From Homarus americanus (Eukaryota; Arthropoda; Malacostraca; Decapoda; Nephropidae), in contig NW_024744462.1 in the NCBI RefSeq assembly GCF_018991925.1, positions 226,001-290,000 of the forward strand: a DNA stretch of 64,000 nt, read 5' to 3'. The position numbers and the translations under genes were made by a program. The notes below the pieces were generated by a model, which saw only the letters and a list, made by a program, of their open reading frames with translations, made no database searches and was not told where the DNA came from. The stretch's first letter is position 1; each line of letters starts with the position of its first letter. Shown here piece by piece: positions 47,345 to 57,175 of the stretch.

Positions 47345-47735
47345 GTCAGACACACGGACGGACGACCAGACACACGGACAGACGAATAGACGCACGGACA
47401 GACGAACAGACACACGGACAGACGAACAGACACACGGACTGACGAACAGACACACGGACAGACGAACAGACACACGGACAGACGAACAAACACACGGACA
47501 GACGAACAAACGACAGACGAACAAACACACGGACAGACGAACAGACACAACAGACGACACACGGACGGACGACCAGACACACGGACAGACGAATAGACGC
47601 ACGGACAGACGAACAGACACACGGACAGACGAACAGACACACGGACTGACGAACAGACACACGGACAGACGAACAGACACACGGACAGACGAACAAACAC
47701 ACGGACAGACGAACAAACACACAGACAGACAGCAG
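47345..47735. repeat. 20-bp minisatellite with about 217-bp duplication
   Basis: The unit is ACAGACGAACAGACACACGG-like. The ordered series of variants beginning ACGGACGGAC (47354) recurs at 47571. Cys/Val/Ser/Arg frames of 108-176 codons on the minus strand are artefacts. Confidence 0.93.
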
Positions 47736-47825
47736 AAAGCAGAGATTATACAATATCATCATCCCTCCTCCAGACTGCGCAGTTGGGTGTACAAGAAAAG
47801 CAAATGCAACACAGCAGCGTGGTAT

Positions 47826-47882
47826 CATACATACATACATACATACATACATACATACATACATACATACATACATACATAC
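47826..47882. repeat. (CATA)n microsatellite
   Basis: Pure tetranucleotide run. Confidence 0.97.
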
Positions 47883-48163
47883 AAAACTTTACAGAGCTTC
47901 AACATTTCATAAGTGGATGGAGAGAGATAACACAAGAACTACGTAACAGATAAAATGAAAAAAAATAGAATTAGAATAAGATGAAGAGCTTTAGTGTAGG
48001 TGAATAACGTGTCTTCCTGTGCATTGATATTTTTGAAGGGATTTTCTACATTAGATCAATAGGCTCCTGTAGATTATATTATCAAAGTCTCGTAAGGTGA
48101 ATATTTCTCGTAAGTGATGATGTAAAACTGTATTTAATTGGTGGGTTTAAAGTATTGGTTGAA

Positions 48164-48211
<48 letters not shown>

Positions 48212-48506
48212 TTAAATCTTTGTTAGTATTCCCTGGTTTTTTATTATTAAGCGACTCACTCACTCACTCAATTTTATTCATTCTTTCACTTATTTCCTCT
48301 TTAACTCCTTCACTCGATTGCTCTCATATTGACACACACACACACACATACACACACACACACATCTGGGTATAATATATATTTATGTTTTTGTGTGTAT
48401 CTCTACGTGTGTGTGTGTGTGTGTGTGTGTGTGCCATCTTCCATCATCACTTTAAAGGCTTATATATATATATATATCTATATTTATATTGGTTATATCA
48501 TCACAG
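47883..48506. repeat. Spacer with (GA)n, (CA)n, (TG)n and (TA)n runs
   Basis: GA at 48165-48206, CA at 48332-48364, TG at 48406-48433 and TA at about 48463-48476. The end of this block forms the acceptor side of a candidate exon at 48507. Confidence 0.85.
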
Positions 48507-48580
48507 ATATAACAAGTAACATCCTGGGACCATCCTACAAAACCATGCCCCGGCCTAAGGACCTCTACACCATCCTGACT
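48507..48580 (+). CDS. Candidate internal coding exon, unidentified
   Basis: A 74-nt open segment lies between a TCATCACAG acceptor and a strong ACT|GTAAGTAT donor. Its composition differs sharply from the AT-rich and microsatellite flanks. In the open frame it encodes a peptide containing ILGPSYKTMPRPKDLY and ending in TILT. I do not recognise the family. No partner exons could be linked, so it may belong to a gene whose other exons lie far away or outside the window. The frame also stays open beyond the donor for about 18 codons. It is only a candidate. Confidence 0.4.
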
Positions 48581-49365
48581 GTAAGTATTATGTACACGAG
48601 TAACTGCCCTTCCCCCCACCCCTCCTCGTGTCGTTAGAGGCTCAGTGATTCAAGGATGTAGTTTTAACATATATAATTGGTCCTTAATTGTGATGTATAA
48701 CTAGGATGACAACAACACTTATACATAACTTGATGACGTTATACAGTATACATATGTGTGTGTGTGTGGAGTTTAGTATAGCAGTTAGTATCTATGTATA
48801 GTGTATAGATAAGGCGATGATTACAATTTATGGTCTATATTATGAGTTAGTACAGTATAGGCACCACAGTATAGCAGTGAGGAAATAAGTATTGATGTAT
48901 TTTTAATGATTATATTAAGTGAGACAGACAGTGTATAATATTACTCCTCCAAATAATTCTGATAGGGATCTTGTCAGTGTCCTCGATCTTCCTCCCTCGA
49001 GTCTTTCTTAAAACGTTTCGTGGTAAACAAACGTGACGTCATTATCTTTCATTACAGTGACGTCATCAACACACCTAGTGAACTCTCGCTTAACGAACGA
49101 CGGTGCTAGTGAGTAAAGTACCAAGTATTCATATAAGTGCCAATTATTCTTATATATTTCATTTGTAAGTATAGATAGAACACATCCTCTTGCGGTAGAG
49201 TCTCAACGTAATTCCGACTCCATTTTGGGTGTCGCAGTTGTGTATGGCATACTTGAGAGACACGGTGGTAGAGGTATGACTTGAGACTCGAGGCGTGAGA
49301 GGTCTTTGACCACAACATAAGGGGTGAAACTCGAGGCTGAAACTGGGATTATACCACAGGGGATT
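48581..49365. other. AT-rich spacer
   Basis: Contains a TG run (48753-48767) and TACAGTA motifs. A stretch at about 49180-49330 is GC-richer but has no clear exon. Confidence 0.4.
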
Positions 49366-49580
49366 ACCACGGTGTTACGTCCTTCCTTCCCATTCCCGTC
49401 CCATTCCACCCCTTCCCTCTCTCCCTCTCCCATTACCTGTTCCATTCCACCCCTCCCTTACTCATTGTATTCCTTATCCCACTGAATCTCTCCTTTCCTC
49501 ATTACCTATCGTCTCCCTTCCTCCTTTTTATCCCGTCTATTCCCCATCCCACTCCTCCCTCCCTCCGTCCCTCCCTCTGT
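49366..49580. repeat. C/T-rich degenerate (CCCATTCC/CCCTCC) tract
   Basis: Polypyrimidine strand with CCATTCCACCCCTCCC repeats. Confidence 0.75.
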
Positions 49581-49875
49581 GGTTGACCGTAGTCCAGCGT
49601 TTGACGGCAGTATCTTGACCGTTTAACACACGTTCCAAAATTGACGGCAGACTTTGACCCCATGAGAGGCATTGTAAATAGACCACAATACCTCGACCGC
49701 AGTGTCTGACCTGTGTGAGCCGCGTGTTGCTTCAATTTCTCGACCGCAATGTCTGGGCCTGTGAGCCGCACGTTAGCACAATCTCCGTACCGCAGTCTCT
49801 AACCTGTCAGACGTATATTTTAAAGTGACCGCAGTCTTTCGCCGCTGATGCCCGTGCCAAAATCCGGCTGCGGTC
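49581..49875. repeat. Degenerate array of GACCGCAGT-type units
   Basis: GACCGTAGT, GACGGCAGT, GACGGCAGA, GACCGCAGT, GACCGCAAT, TACCGCAGT and GACCGCAGT occur at about 49585, 49603, 49643, 49695, 49742, 49788 and 49827. Several are followed by (G/T)TCT(G/A)(A/G)CCTGT and GAGCCGC. It is an old repeat of about 45 bp whose core is better conserved than its spacers. Confidence 0.7.
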
Positions 49876-50800
49876 GCTATTTCGCACACATTTATACGTG
49901 TCGACCATTGATTTCGTCCAGTCGTGAATTCTCCGGGAATAGAGCCAAGAATCGCCCCACCTCCCCCACGCCCCCAGACTCTCCAACCTTCGTTCCTTCA
50001 CTAAATTTTCATCTTAAGTGGAGAGGTAAGAATGCACACAACTATCTGTCTGTAACTAAACCACAAGAATACTTTCCAAAATGATATCAAAACTACATTG
50101 AGATTCTGCTTTCACTAGACACACGTTGAAATATCGAGGAGGCTAGAGTGCACATTTTACACTTGAGATCATAATTATGCCTTATTGAACCTTCCCCCCC
50201 CCCACCAAGAGGATAAGATTTCAATAAGATTCTGCTTAAAATAATTACCTTCACTTAGCTACAGTTATAGGGGATAATAATTACACTAAGAATCTATAAC
50301 TTATAATAAGATACGTTTACTAGAATCTATTTGAATTCCTCTTAACAGATTCTTTTATAGATTTTCAGTGTAAATATTTTCCTTCCCAACTGGAGATGCA
50401 AGAACGCTTTTAAATTGGCTCACTTAAAGCTACGACACAGAGATGGTGACCGAAATGCCGTCAACATTGCAAGAAGACCTTACCTACAGTCGACCTTTTC
50501 TTACCTACAGTAACGGGCAAAAAAAAAATGTGGATCACACTATTCACATCTTATTAAGTTCCAGGTTACATTACAGCTTCTCAAGACTCGTTAATATCGT
50601 GTTGTAATGTAGAGATTTTATTATTTGGGGGGGGGGGGGTAGTTAATTGCGATAGATTTGTTTACGATTACATAAACAAAGTTGTTTGAGAGAAGTCGAA
50701 AGGTAGAATTGTTGTTAAAATCTTCCTTGTAAGCTTTATTTATTATGCCATTCATGGGAACTTTTTATTCCATTGACGTACTTATCATTCCGGAACTATA
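49876..50800. other. Unannotated spacer
   Basis: Unique AT-rich sequence with a poly-G/C run at 50628-50639. No gene recognised. Confidence 0.4.
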
Positions 50801-51130
50801 TTTAATAACACCGTGTTGCATAGGAGAGATTTGATTTGATATATTTGATGTTTTACAATCTCTCTTTATTGGAATATTTACCATTTTCTGACACAATTTG
50901 GATTCAATAACACCGTGTTGCATAGTTGAGATTTGATATTATGTAGTTGACATTTAAATGATGAAATTTCAATGATATTTTTAGTATTCATCAATAGTAT
51001 TCAAAAGTCATAAAGTGTGTTACATAGACGAGATTCAATATTATGTAGTTTACGTTTTTATTATTGTTTTATTGACATTTCCAGCATTGAATAATAGTAA
51101 TTATATACAATAATCCCGTGTTGCATTGTA
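50801..51130. repeat. About 105-bp degenerate tandem repeat, four copies
   Basis: AATAACACCGTGTTGCATAG (about 50804 and 50907), AGTGTGTTACATAGACGAGA (51014) and AATCCCGTGTTGCATTGTAG (51111) are spaced about 100 bp apart. In three of the copies GATTTGAT..ATGTAGTTGAC(A/G)TTT follows. Confidence 0.75.
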
Positions 51131-51154
51131 GTGGTCTATTATTTTGTTGTTTAG

Positions 51155-51435
51155 TGTGTGATGAAGGGTAAGGAGGGGGGATGAGGAAGAAGGGGGAGAG
51201 GAGGAATGAGGTGGAGAGAGGGAATGAAGGAGAGAGGGAAGTGAGGGAGAAAGAAGGAGAGAAGGGGAGAAAGAAGACGAGGGAGCCAAGGTAAGTGAGG
51301 GAAAACACGTAAGGAATGAAAATGAGGAAGAAGACAGAGAGAATGAAGAAGGGTGAGGAAGAAGACGAAGGGTGAGAAAGATAGTGAGAGAGAAGACGGA
51401 GGGTGGGAGGTGGTCGCCTCTGACTGTGAGGGGGA
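51155..51435. other. Purine-rich tract
   Basis: GAGGAAGAAGGGGAGA-type sequence. Frames are low-complexity. Confidence 0.7.
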
Positions 51436-51487
51436 GGGGGATGAGGGTTGAACCTACTGTATCTCGCTTATCGATTTTGTTCTCACA

Positions 51488-51488
<1 letters not shown>

Positions 51489-51539
<51 letters not shown>
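51489..51539. repeat. (CT)n microsatellite
   Basis: Pure CT run. Confidence 0.95.
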
Positions 51540-51540
<1 letters not shown>

Positions 51541-51652
51541 GCTGTTTACAACTTCATCACACCTCCAACACGTCTTTTGATCTTATTTCATTTTTCTTTA
51601 TTCTCTTGTTTTTCCTCATTTCATTGGATATTATCTCCTGAGGGTCCATTAT

Positions 51653-51746
51653 AACCTAACCTAACCTAACCTGACCTAACCTAACCTAACCTAACCTAGC
51701 CTAACCTAACCTAACCTGACCTAACCTAACCTAACCTAACCTCACC
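51653..51746 (-). repeat. CCTAA telomere-like block, about 90 bp
   Basis: About 18 nearly perfect CCTAA units with CCTGA and CCTAG variants. It is the longest well-preserved block in the window. Confidence 0.95.
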
Positions 51747-51840
51747 TCATCTGACTTAACCAATCCCAGGGACCGTTCTAAAAAAAACTAACATTCTATT
51801 ATTGCGTTCATTCATTTATATCGTCTCATGAGTCTGTTTA

Positions 51841-51870
51841 TCTGTCTGTCTGTCTGTCTGTCTGTCTGTG
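51841..51870. repeat. (TCTG)n microsatellite
   Basis: Seven units directly preceding the SINE. Confidence 0.9.
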
Positions 51871-51874
51871 TATA

Positions 51875-52100
51875 GGGGTGCTGTGGCCGAGTGCATATAG
51901 ACGCTCACATCTTCCTTCCTATATCCTTAAGATCACTGGTTCGACTCCCTGCTGGGTACTCTTAGCTCACCCAACTGTGAAGAGGTTCCTAACTTTACAT
52001 TTGGGGAAGGTAAAGGTGGTTGAGTGGTATTGTGGTGGTCAGGTTGTTGCTTCCTTGTGTACAGAAAAGGGTGGTTGATAGTCTTACAGGTGTGACCCAC
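51875..52100 (+). mobile_element. tRNA-derived SINE with A and B boxes
   Basis: TGGCCGAGTGC (51884-51894) fits the pol III A box and GGTTCGACTCC (51938-51948) the B box, at tRNA-like spacing. The head cannot fold as a functional tRNA by inspection, and a body containing CACCCAACTGTGAAGAGGTT and GGTAAAGGTGGTTGAGTG follows, ending at GTGTGACCCACT and a TG repeat. It is the same family as 39620-39830. Confidence 0.85.
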
Positions 52101-52203
52101 TGTGTGCGTGTGTGTGTGTGTGTCTGTCTCGTACGTGTGTGCGTTTGAGAGACAGACAGACAGACAGACAGAGAGAGAGAGAGAGAGAGAGAGAGTGTGT
52201 GTG
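52099..52203. repeat. (TG)n, (GACA)n, (GA)n, (TG)n cluster
   Basis: Adjacent short runs follow the SINE tail. Confidence 0.9.
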
Positions 52204-52430
52204 TCAAAGCTTACAGGGAAAGAAAAAACACAAAGTACATAATTTCGACCTGAACAAATTCGCATGGGGAACGAATCACAAAAATATCGTAAGTGATTTT
52301 TGGCCTTAAAAAAAAATTAGTTCAGTTTAATATAACATCGTAAGGGGAAAGAATGGTAAGTTCAGATTAAAAAAAGATCGTAAATTTGCCATTAGATCGT
52401 ATGGCGATTTTAAGGGAAAAGTTCGCAAAG
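52204..52430. other. Unannotated spacer
   Basis: Weakly repetitive ATCGTAA(G/A) motifs, possibly an eroded extension of the 19-bp array to the right. Confidence 0.4.
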
Positions 52431-52640
52431 TTCCGCCATAGATTGTGAAATAACGTAAGGAAGAAATCGCAAGTTAGGCGTGATATAGCAAGTTGGGTAG
52501 GATATCGTAAGTTGGGCATGATATCTAAAGTTGGGCATTATATCGTAAGTTGGACGTGATATCGCAAGTTGGGCATGATATCGTAAGTTGGGCGTGATAT
52601 CGCATGTTGGGCATGATATCGCAATAGAATGTGGTAAAGA
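52431..52640. repeat. 19-bp minisatellite (GTAAGTTGGGCATGATATC)
   Basis: About nine copies alternate GTAAGTTGGGC and GCAAGTTGGGC forms. AAGATATCGCAAGTTAGGG near 52681 is a stray copy. Confidence 0.9.
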
Positions 52641-52732
52641 AAGGGCAAATTTTAGCATCAAATCCTAATACAATGTTGTGAAGATATCGCAAGTTAGGGG
52701 TTAACTAAATCGTAAGGGATTATGTGTGCCTC

Positions 52733-52856
52733 GTTCTGAGACTTTCGTGAGAGGTAGCCCTGAGAAATGGTCCTGGGAGATGGTTTTAGGGGGGGGTTGT
52801 CCTGAGAGATGGTCCTGGGAGATGGTCCCTGAGAGATTACCCTGAGAGATTGGCAG
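52733..52856. repeat. Degenerate GAGAGATGGTCCTGGGAGATGG repeat
   Basis: Short tandem of about 20-25 bp units containing CCTG(A/G)GAGAT. The rest to 53110 is unassigned. Confidence 0.75.
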
Positions 52857-53110
52857 TCATTATGAACACAGATCAGTGTCAATGGGGAGTCAATACTATT
52901 AACACACATCATTACAATGACCTGGGGTAGAGATGATGACTTAGATGATGATATAATGCGAAATGTTGACCTTTATATTTAACCTTGAAACGCGAGTCTA
53001 GTTAAAATAAAGTACAGTAAATAGCGTGTGGATGGGACGCTTATCGGCGAGTACAATGGGGTATGGTAGAGTTAAGGGAAGGGGCGGGAGGGGAAGGGAA
53101 GGGAAGGGAA

Positions 53111-53111
53111 A

Positions 53112-53150
<39 letters not shown>
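53111..53150. repeat. (GA)n microsatellite
   Basis: A GGGAA pentamer run (53080-53110) leads into GA. Confidence 0.9.
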
Positions 53151-53152
<2 letters not shown>

Positions 53153-53251
53153 CAACATGTAGCCAACTCGCCCACCTTGTCGTCTCTCCTGTCTGGACTG
53201 ATTAATGCCCCAGACAGTGGCCAGAATCTTAAAATTTTCTGATCGTCGAGC

Positions 53252-53320
53252 CTTCCCCTCCCTTTCCCTCCTCCCCTCCCCCTCCCCTTCCCCCTCCCAT
53301 CCCCTCCTACCCCCATCACA
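53252..53320. repeat. C/T-rich (CCCCTCCC) tract
   Basis: Poly-pyrimidine, G-quadruplex-capable on the minus strand. Confidence 0.75.
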
Positions 53321-53413
53321 CTGGTTTGGGGTTTCACATTCTTAAGTTTACTAATGAATCGGGTGTTTTAAAAGTTTCATATATATATACATTGTCACAG
53401 CCATTTAAACCAG

Positions 53414-53415
<2 letters not shown>

Positions 53416-53462
<47 letters not shown>
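53416..53462. repeat. (TG)n microsatellite
   Basis: Pure TG run. Confidence 0.95.
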
Positions 53463-53464
<2 letters not shown>

Positions 53465-53584
53465 GTAAAGTATGATTAGTAATTCTTTTTTTAAACTATT
53501 TTTAAACTGATCTTATATTTATATGTTTTACTGTAAAGTGCAATTTATATTTTTTTATGATTGCTATTTATGTGATTCGTGTTT

Positions 53585-53690
53585 TATTGTTGTCAAGTGT
53601 CTGTGGTAGTATGTAAGTGCATCTGTGGTAGTAAGTGTGTTTGTGGTAATATATAAGTGCATCTGCATGTGGTAGGATGTAAGAAGATAA
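53585..53690. repeat. Degenerate TCTGTGGTAGTATGTAAGTGCA repeat
   Basis: Four diverged copies of about 22-26 bp. Confidence 0.75.
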
Positions 53691-54060
53691 ATTTCAAGGA
53701 CAATTTTAACTTTCAATACAAAAAAAAATAAAAAAACAAGAAGAAGTCAAATACAGTGTTGCAATTTTAGCTACAACAGGAGGAAGGTCAAGGTTATAAC
53801 TGAGTCAAATTGGGCGCCTCTGAGAACTAGCTGAGAGGAGTTAGAGTTTAACTTAGCTCAGTCAAGTTGAAGTGTTGTGTTTGTGTAGTGAGTCTGCCTT
53901 CCTCACCCCACCTCCACATACGGTCCACAAGGCGGTAAACATCACACACACACACACACACACACACTCACTTCTGCAGGGTAAAATATGTATAAGCTCG
54001 TTGGAAAATGTAAATAATGAACTCACTTTACGGTGTTGCATCTGGGAATGTATATTGAAC
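53691..54060. other. Unannotated spacer with (CA)n at 53942-53968
   Basis: No gene recognised. Confidence 0.5.
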
Positions 54061-54064
54061 ACTC

Positions 54065-54150
54065 TTGGGTTGGGTTAGGTTAGGTTAAGGGGGGGGGGAA
54101 AATAGGGTAGGTTAGGCTTCGGTTTAGGTTAGGGTTTAGGTTTAAATCAC
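54065..54150 (+). repeat. TTAGG telomere-like block, interrupted
   Basis: GGGTTGGGTTAGGTTAGGTTA, then a poly-G run, then GGTAGGTTAGGCTTCGGTTTAGG. Confidence 0.8.
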
Positions 54151-54338
54151 CATTCGCAAGGGGTTAAATCATTCTAATCAAAGTGTTTCGGGGTTAGGAA
54201 AAAAAAAACTCTCGTGGCTTTTGACTCAATTGAATAAGTTCTCGAAGCCATTGATCAGATTAAGGAATCCGTGCTTCTGCCAGATGACCATCAATTGGCA
54301 ATCTCTGACTGCCTGGCATTTGATTCGAACTCGATTAT

Positions 54339-54342
<4 letters not shown>
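54151..54342. other. Unannotated spacer
   Basis: No gene recognised. Confidence 0.4.

Positions 54343-54406
<64 letters not shown>
54343..54406. repeat. (CA)n(CT)n compound microsatellite
   Basis: A CA run is followed directly by a CT run. Another CT run lies at 54781-54813. Confidence 0.95.
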
Positions 54407-54409
<3 letters not shown>

Positions 54410-54776
54410 ACATACTAATTCTCATTTTGTCACTACCAAATAAAACGATGACATATAATACTGTAAAATATAAAGTTAATATTAGTATTTTTTCTTGAGA
54501 TCCTACACGTAGCGATATAACAAAGGGTGAATTTCTCCATTATAACACCGAATCATCATGAACGAATCAGTATCGAAACTAAATGAAATAGTACAGCGCC
54601 AGCAGTGTTGGGATCCTGAACTAAATGCCTGTGAGAATTCTGGTTTATAATGTCCCTTACCTGAGGATGTTATACACATTTCCTCTAACATTCCATTCTG
54701 AAAGGTAATAGTAAAAAAAAATAATATGAACAATCAAATGATTTCTCACTTCCACTTTCATTGCTGTTGCCACCTT

Positions 54777-54814
<38 letters not shown>

Positions 54815-55350
54815 ATTATAACAACACACATAAATTTCAATATATTTTACATGCATATCAATAACATGTTTATACGTGAATCTGTATCACATAAAAGAAA
54901 TTTTATGTAACAAATGCAAAGGCGCTTGTTTTTCAATTGAGAGGCACAATAAAAGCTCTTTATGCACGAGACACACACACACAAATATTGTAATATATAG
55001 TCAAAGCAGATGCGACCCGAATGAAATCTTATCGTCCACCACCAGCCAAATCTCTCCCGGCGGCGGCAATGTATAGAACTGTTTCACGCCCTGTGTTTAC
55101 TAAAAGATTGGATCACTTGTTTTAATATGAATTTTCACATTAGTGTGGTGGTCTGACCCCCACACACGAGTCGCGGTGAATGAGCGTTTACCCGAACTAT
55201 AGTGACGCGATGATGCCACCAACCTAGGTATAATGAGAGGTGCACCAGGCGCCCAGAACGGAGGACTGGATGATGGTGCGATAATAAATGCTCCCAGTAG
55301 AGTTATGGTCTTCGGCTTGTGCAGTGAGTAATGAATAGCACCTACCATGA
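54407..55350. other. Unannotated spacer
   Basis: GC rises at about 55010-55330. The minus-strand frame at 55100-55348 has no recognisable domain. A diverged ACACCGAATCATCATGAACG unit near 54545 resembles the repeat at 56938-57175. Confidence 0.4.
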
Positions 55351-55851
55351 TACCATCAAAATGACACCTTACCAGATGTGCTTTCTAAGGAAGAAAGTGT
55401 TAAAAAGATAGGCACAGAAACTGGAAAAATTGTTCCCACACGGAGTATCTGTCGAAGTGAAGGATTTAGAAAGTGCCACTGTAGAAGTAGCTGCCTAACA
55501 AAGTGCTGGTTTGGTCTGAAAGGAGGCCTTCGTTGCAACAGTGCGTGTCATAGCCATAAATCATGTGAAAACGTTGCTCAAGAATTCTCTATGTGCGCTT
55601 ATGATTCGGAAAAGTTCGACCACGGAACTTCGTATTTATATTCATATAGGGAGATAGCACAAAACAAAACTTTATTTTATTACGTTTTCATCACAAATTT
55701 ATATTTTCGAGTACTTTGGACTTCAGTTTCACTCAAGAATTTACATTTTGGCGGGACATATTGCTTCCATCTGACTCACGCGCTAATCACTGTAAGTCTT
55801 GGTGTTAAGTATTTATGTATAGCCAATCAGTGTTGCTCTCGGTGTCACTGA
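55351..55851 (+). pseudogene. Cys-rich C.C..C..C..GL.C...CH domain fragment, probably transposon-derived
   Basis: The plus frame is open from just after a TGA at 55348 and contains no ATG until after the Cys-rich part. It reads DVLSKEESVKKIGTETGK, then FRKCHCRSSCLTKCWFGLK, GGLRCNSACHSHKSCENV. The spacing C-x-C-x3-C-x3-C-x5-GLxC-x3-CH-x4-C-x-N resembles the Cys-rich tail module found at the C termini of various transposon-encoded or orphan invertebrate proteins. The metal-binding role is inferred. About 95 residues after it are AT-rich and unconserved in appearance. It lacks a start and upstream domains, so it is treated as a fragment. Confidence 0.45.
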
Positions 55852-55920
55852 CTGTCTAGCCAATCAGCGTTGCTCTCGGTGTAACGTGATACTCCTGCGC
55901 ATGCTCAGAGTTTCGAATGT
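55814..55920. promoter_or_regulatory. Duplicated CCAAT element plus NRF-1-like site
   Basis: AGCCAATCAG(T/C)GTTGCTCTCGG occurs twice about 40 bp apart (55820 and 55858), followed by CTGCGCATGCTC (55896-55907). The arrangement matches that at 16254-16410. A downstream transcript cannot be identified. Confidence 0.4.
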
Positions 55921-56665
55921 ATTTGTCACTTGGCTGATGGCTAGTAGCAACTTGGCAAGGTGGCTTCTCTCTGCACTGGTGTTCTTTCTCAGCTTAGCGA
56001 ACCATTTATCGTGTAATTGAAAACGAAGCCGCTGACATTGACATTTTTAAGGCTAATGGTGGTATTCTGCCAACCTCTGTGAAGTGCTACAGACGTTCAT
56101 ACGCAAAATATAGAACGATTGTGGAAGGATATCAAGAGTTCGTTGCTTCGTGTCGGCAATAGAAAGGAACATTACCAACAATATTTCTCCCTGATCATGT
56201 TCCAGGGCGAATACAAGGATCACAAGACTATACTCCAACACTTCCTCTTACAAGTAGCATCACTTTATTCTCCAGCATCTGTTAATTAAGCTAAGTTTTT
56301 TAAAATAACAGGGGGTCCAGAAGGCGTGATAGTTTGAGCACAACTGCAGGAAAGGAAGGGACTGATAATTATACAGTAAATTCTGGATGAAGATCAGCAT
56401 ACCCTATAGGCCAGGGGAGTGGGGCCCCATGCACTGTGTCCTGTTGTAGCTTAACGTCACCGGATAACAAGACATAATAACAACTAATGATGTGAAAGAC
56501 TCGGTATTATTGCAGTTTCGCTCCCAATTGGGTAAGAGCAATTTTGGGTTCATCAGAAGTTATGTCTTGTCAATTGTAACAACTTTTTCTAATACCACTT
56601 CTGTCGCAAATGGATAAGAACCGAGATGGTAAATTCACGTAGGAAATTCACGTAAAATGTGTCAC
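55921..56665. other. Unannotated spacer
   Basis: An 11-bp inverted repeat ACAAGACATAA / TTATGTCTTGT (about 56468 and 56563) brackets 85 bp. No gene recognised. Confidence 0.4.
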
Positions 56666-56715
56666 GGCCAGTTAGGTTGGGTTGGATTAGGGTTGGTTTG
56701 TTTAGGTTAGGTTCC
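56666..56715 (+). repeat. Degenerate TTAGG block
   Basis: GGTTGGGTTGGATTAGGGTT and TTTAGGTTAGGTTCC. Confidence 0.75.
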
Positions 56716-56937
56716 TATTAGCTTCCGTTTTTGCTCCACTATTCAAAAATCCCGAATTCCTACTGTTTCCCCATATTGCGGGGACACTCCCGTCAATTAT
56801 ACTAGGCGTCGTGCTGAAAGAAGCTCCATATATGATCAAAACAAGGTTCGCCCCAGCGGTTCATTCTGATTGCCGAGGCTACGGACTTATTGAGGTGACT
56901 GTACTGTACTTATCCGAGAGGGTTGATCTTGACTGTA

Positions 56938-57175
56938 GCACCGAATCGCCACGAATTATACAAATAAATACTTGAAACAGTTTCGTTCTCACACTAAAAC
57001 AAAGGATGAATGACGATTAGTGCATCGAATCGCCGTGAATCGTCTAAATGTGAAATATTTTCGAAGCCAGATTCAGTATCATAATAAAACAGCAAGGATG
57101 AATCGCAATTAAAATCCCGAATCACCAGGATTATACCAATACAAACAATGATCCGAAGCAGAGTCGTATTCGTTT
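56938..57175. repeat. Degenerate repeat of roughly 80-110 bp, about three copies
   Basis: (C/T)CGAATC(G/A)CC.(C/T)GAAT, TTCGAAGC/CCGAAGCAG and AAAACA..AAGGATGAAT recur in the same order three times. Confidence 0.65.

Noticed and set aside
47290..47876. 108-176-codon Cys/Val/Arg/Leu frames on the minus strand
   Set aside because: Translations of the 20-bp GACAGACGAACA array and the CATA run in several frames at once.
51653..51746. True chromosome end
   Set aside because: The CCTAA block is short and flanked by ordinary sequence on both sides, like the other interstitial blocks.
51884..51948. Possible tRNA gene
   Set aside because: A and B boxes are present, but the paired arms of a tRNA are not evident by inspection, and the sequence continues into a SINE body shared with another copy.
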